Shown here: positions 30,758 to 30,872 of the stretch, piece by piece
How the letters are laid out: every line of letters starts with the position of its first letter
How positions within the stretch are numbered: position 1 is the stretch's first letter
DNA from: Bacilli bacterium
GTDB taxonomy: Bacteria > Bacillota_I > Bacilli_A > RF39 > UBA660
Direction of reading: 5' to 3'
DNA: 30,872 nt
NCBI GenBank assembly: GCA_028684435.1
Contig: JAQUFX010000005.1
Span: forward strand, 1 to 30,872
Program-made: the position numbers and the translations under genes
The notes under the pieces: generated by a model
What the model saw: only the letters and a program-made list of their open reading frames with translations
What the model was told of the DNA's origin: nothing
The model's database searches: none

Positions 30758-30872
30758 TTAGTATTCAATGTCAAAAAGAGAATAAAAATTCTTCTCTAAA
30801 TAAAAGGATAAATCTTTTTCGGATAAATTATAAATTTTACTGAATTTTTTAGCAATATAAACAATATATTTT
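30758..30872 (-). CDS. C-terminal end of a TatD-family metal-dependent nuclease (partial)
   Basis: The minus-strand frame entering at the window edge runs 37 codons to a TAA at 30760-30758. It reads KYIVYIAKKFSKIYNLSEKD and ends LEKNFYSLFDIEY. TatD-type nucleases end with this pattern (a helix around IA-x-x-x-x-x-x, a S-x-E-x element, then N-x-x-x-LF). In Bacillus tatD lies just upstream of yabE-rnmV-ksgA, which supports the call. Only the last helices are visible, so the metal-binding residues cannot be checked. Confidence 0.65.
   Translation of the reverse strand, partial: KYIVYIAKKFSKIYNLSEKDLSFYLEKNFYSLFDIEY

Noticed and set aside
1..30872. CRISPR array, prophage, toxin-antitoxin or other defence system
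   Set aside because: No regularly spaced repeats, phage structural genes or recognisable defence proteins were seen; the region is mostly housekeeping and sporulation genes.

Overview
The window is a very AT-rich chromosomal segment from a low-GC, probably anaerobic, spore-forming member of the Bacillota. The gene content resembles that of uncultured gut Bacilli, but the species cannot be fixed from sequence alone. Three things support this: Gram-positive housekeeping synteny (csp-hpf-secA; tatD-ksgA-yabG-veg-spoVG; yabP-yabQ-divIC), sporulation genes (yabG, spoVG, yabP, a yabQ-like gene), and a rubrerythrin. The genetic code is standard: TGA is a stop in agrC, yabG and yabP, and tryptophan is TGG. 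Most genes lie on the minus strand. The plus-strand genes are agrB, agrD, a femX-like gene and a yfhO-like gene.

Layout. 1-2545: secA (cut by the window edge), long-form hpf and a cold-shock protein gene, each with its own promoter or terminator signals. 2546-5564: an agr-type quorum-sensing locus in a non-canonical arrangement. agrB-agrD on the plus strand converge on agrA-agrC on the minus strand across one shared hairpin terminator. The AgrD precursor has no Cys in its core, and Ser18 is the likely ring residue. 5620-10764: a cupin, a membrane-anchored secreted amidase, smpB, rnr and secG; rnr-smpB-amidase overlap end to end. 10824-13827: an eno-unknown-murF operon (cell-wall precursor synthesis joined to glycolysis), divergent from a femX-like peptidoglycan aminoacyltransferase. 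15193-21212: rubrerythrin, typA/bipA, a yfhO-like membrane protein and a lipid kinase.

21213-22063 is the only long stretch without an intact gene. It holds a promoter-plus-terminator unit that could encode a small RNA of about 75 nt, a decayed IS-like element of about 215 bp with related terminal repeats, a GNAT acetyltransferase pseudogene with three in-frame stops but intact start signals, and a tRNA-Cys gene.

22064-26514 is a probable five-gene operon of poorly characterised envelope proteins: a thioredoxin-like protein, a PH-like protein, an anchored protein of unknown fold, a LysM protein and a multi-pass membrane protein. Next come tmRNA (26650-26999) and a sporulation/division block: divIC/ftsB, yabQ-like, yabP, spoVG, veg, yabG. 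The window ends with ksgA/rsmA, a 3D-like lipoprotein and the C-terminus of a TatD-type nuclease.

Promoters are easy to read here. Many have TTGnnn-17-TATAAT or an extended TGnTATAAT, and many lie so close to the ribosome binding site that predicted mRNA leaders are only about 10-25 nt. These promoter positions were used to choose between alternative start codons. Intrinsic terminators often begin inside the last codons of the gene they end.
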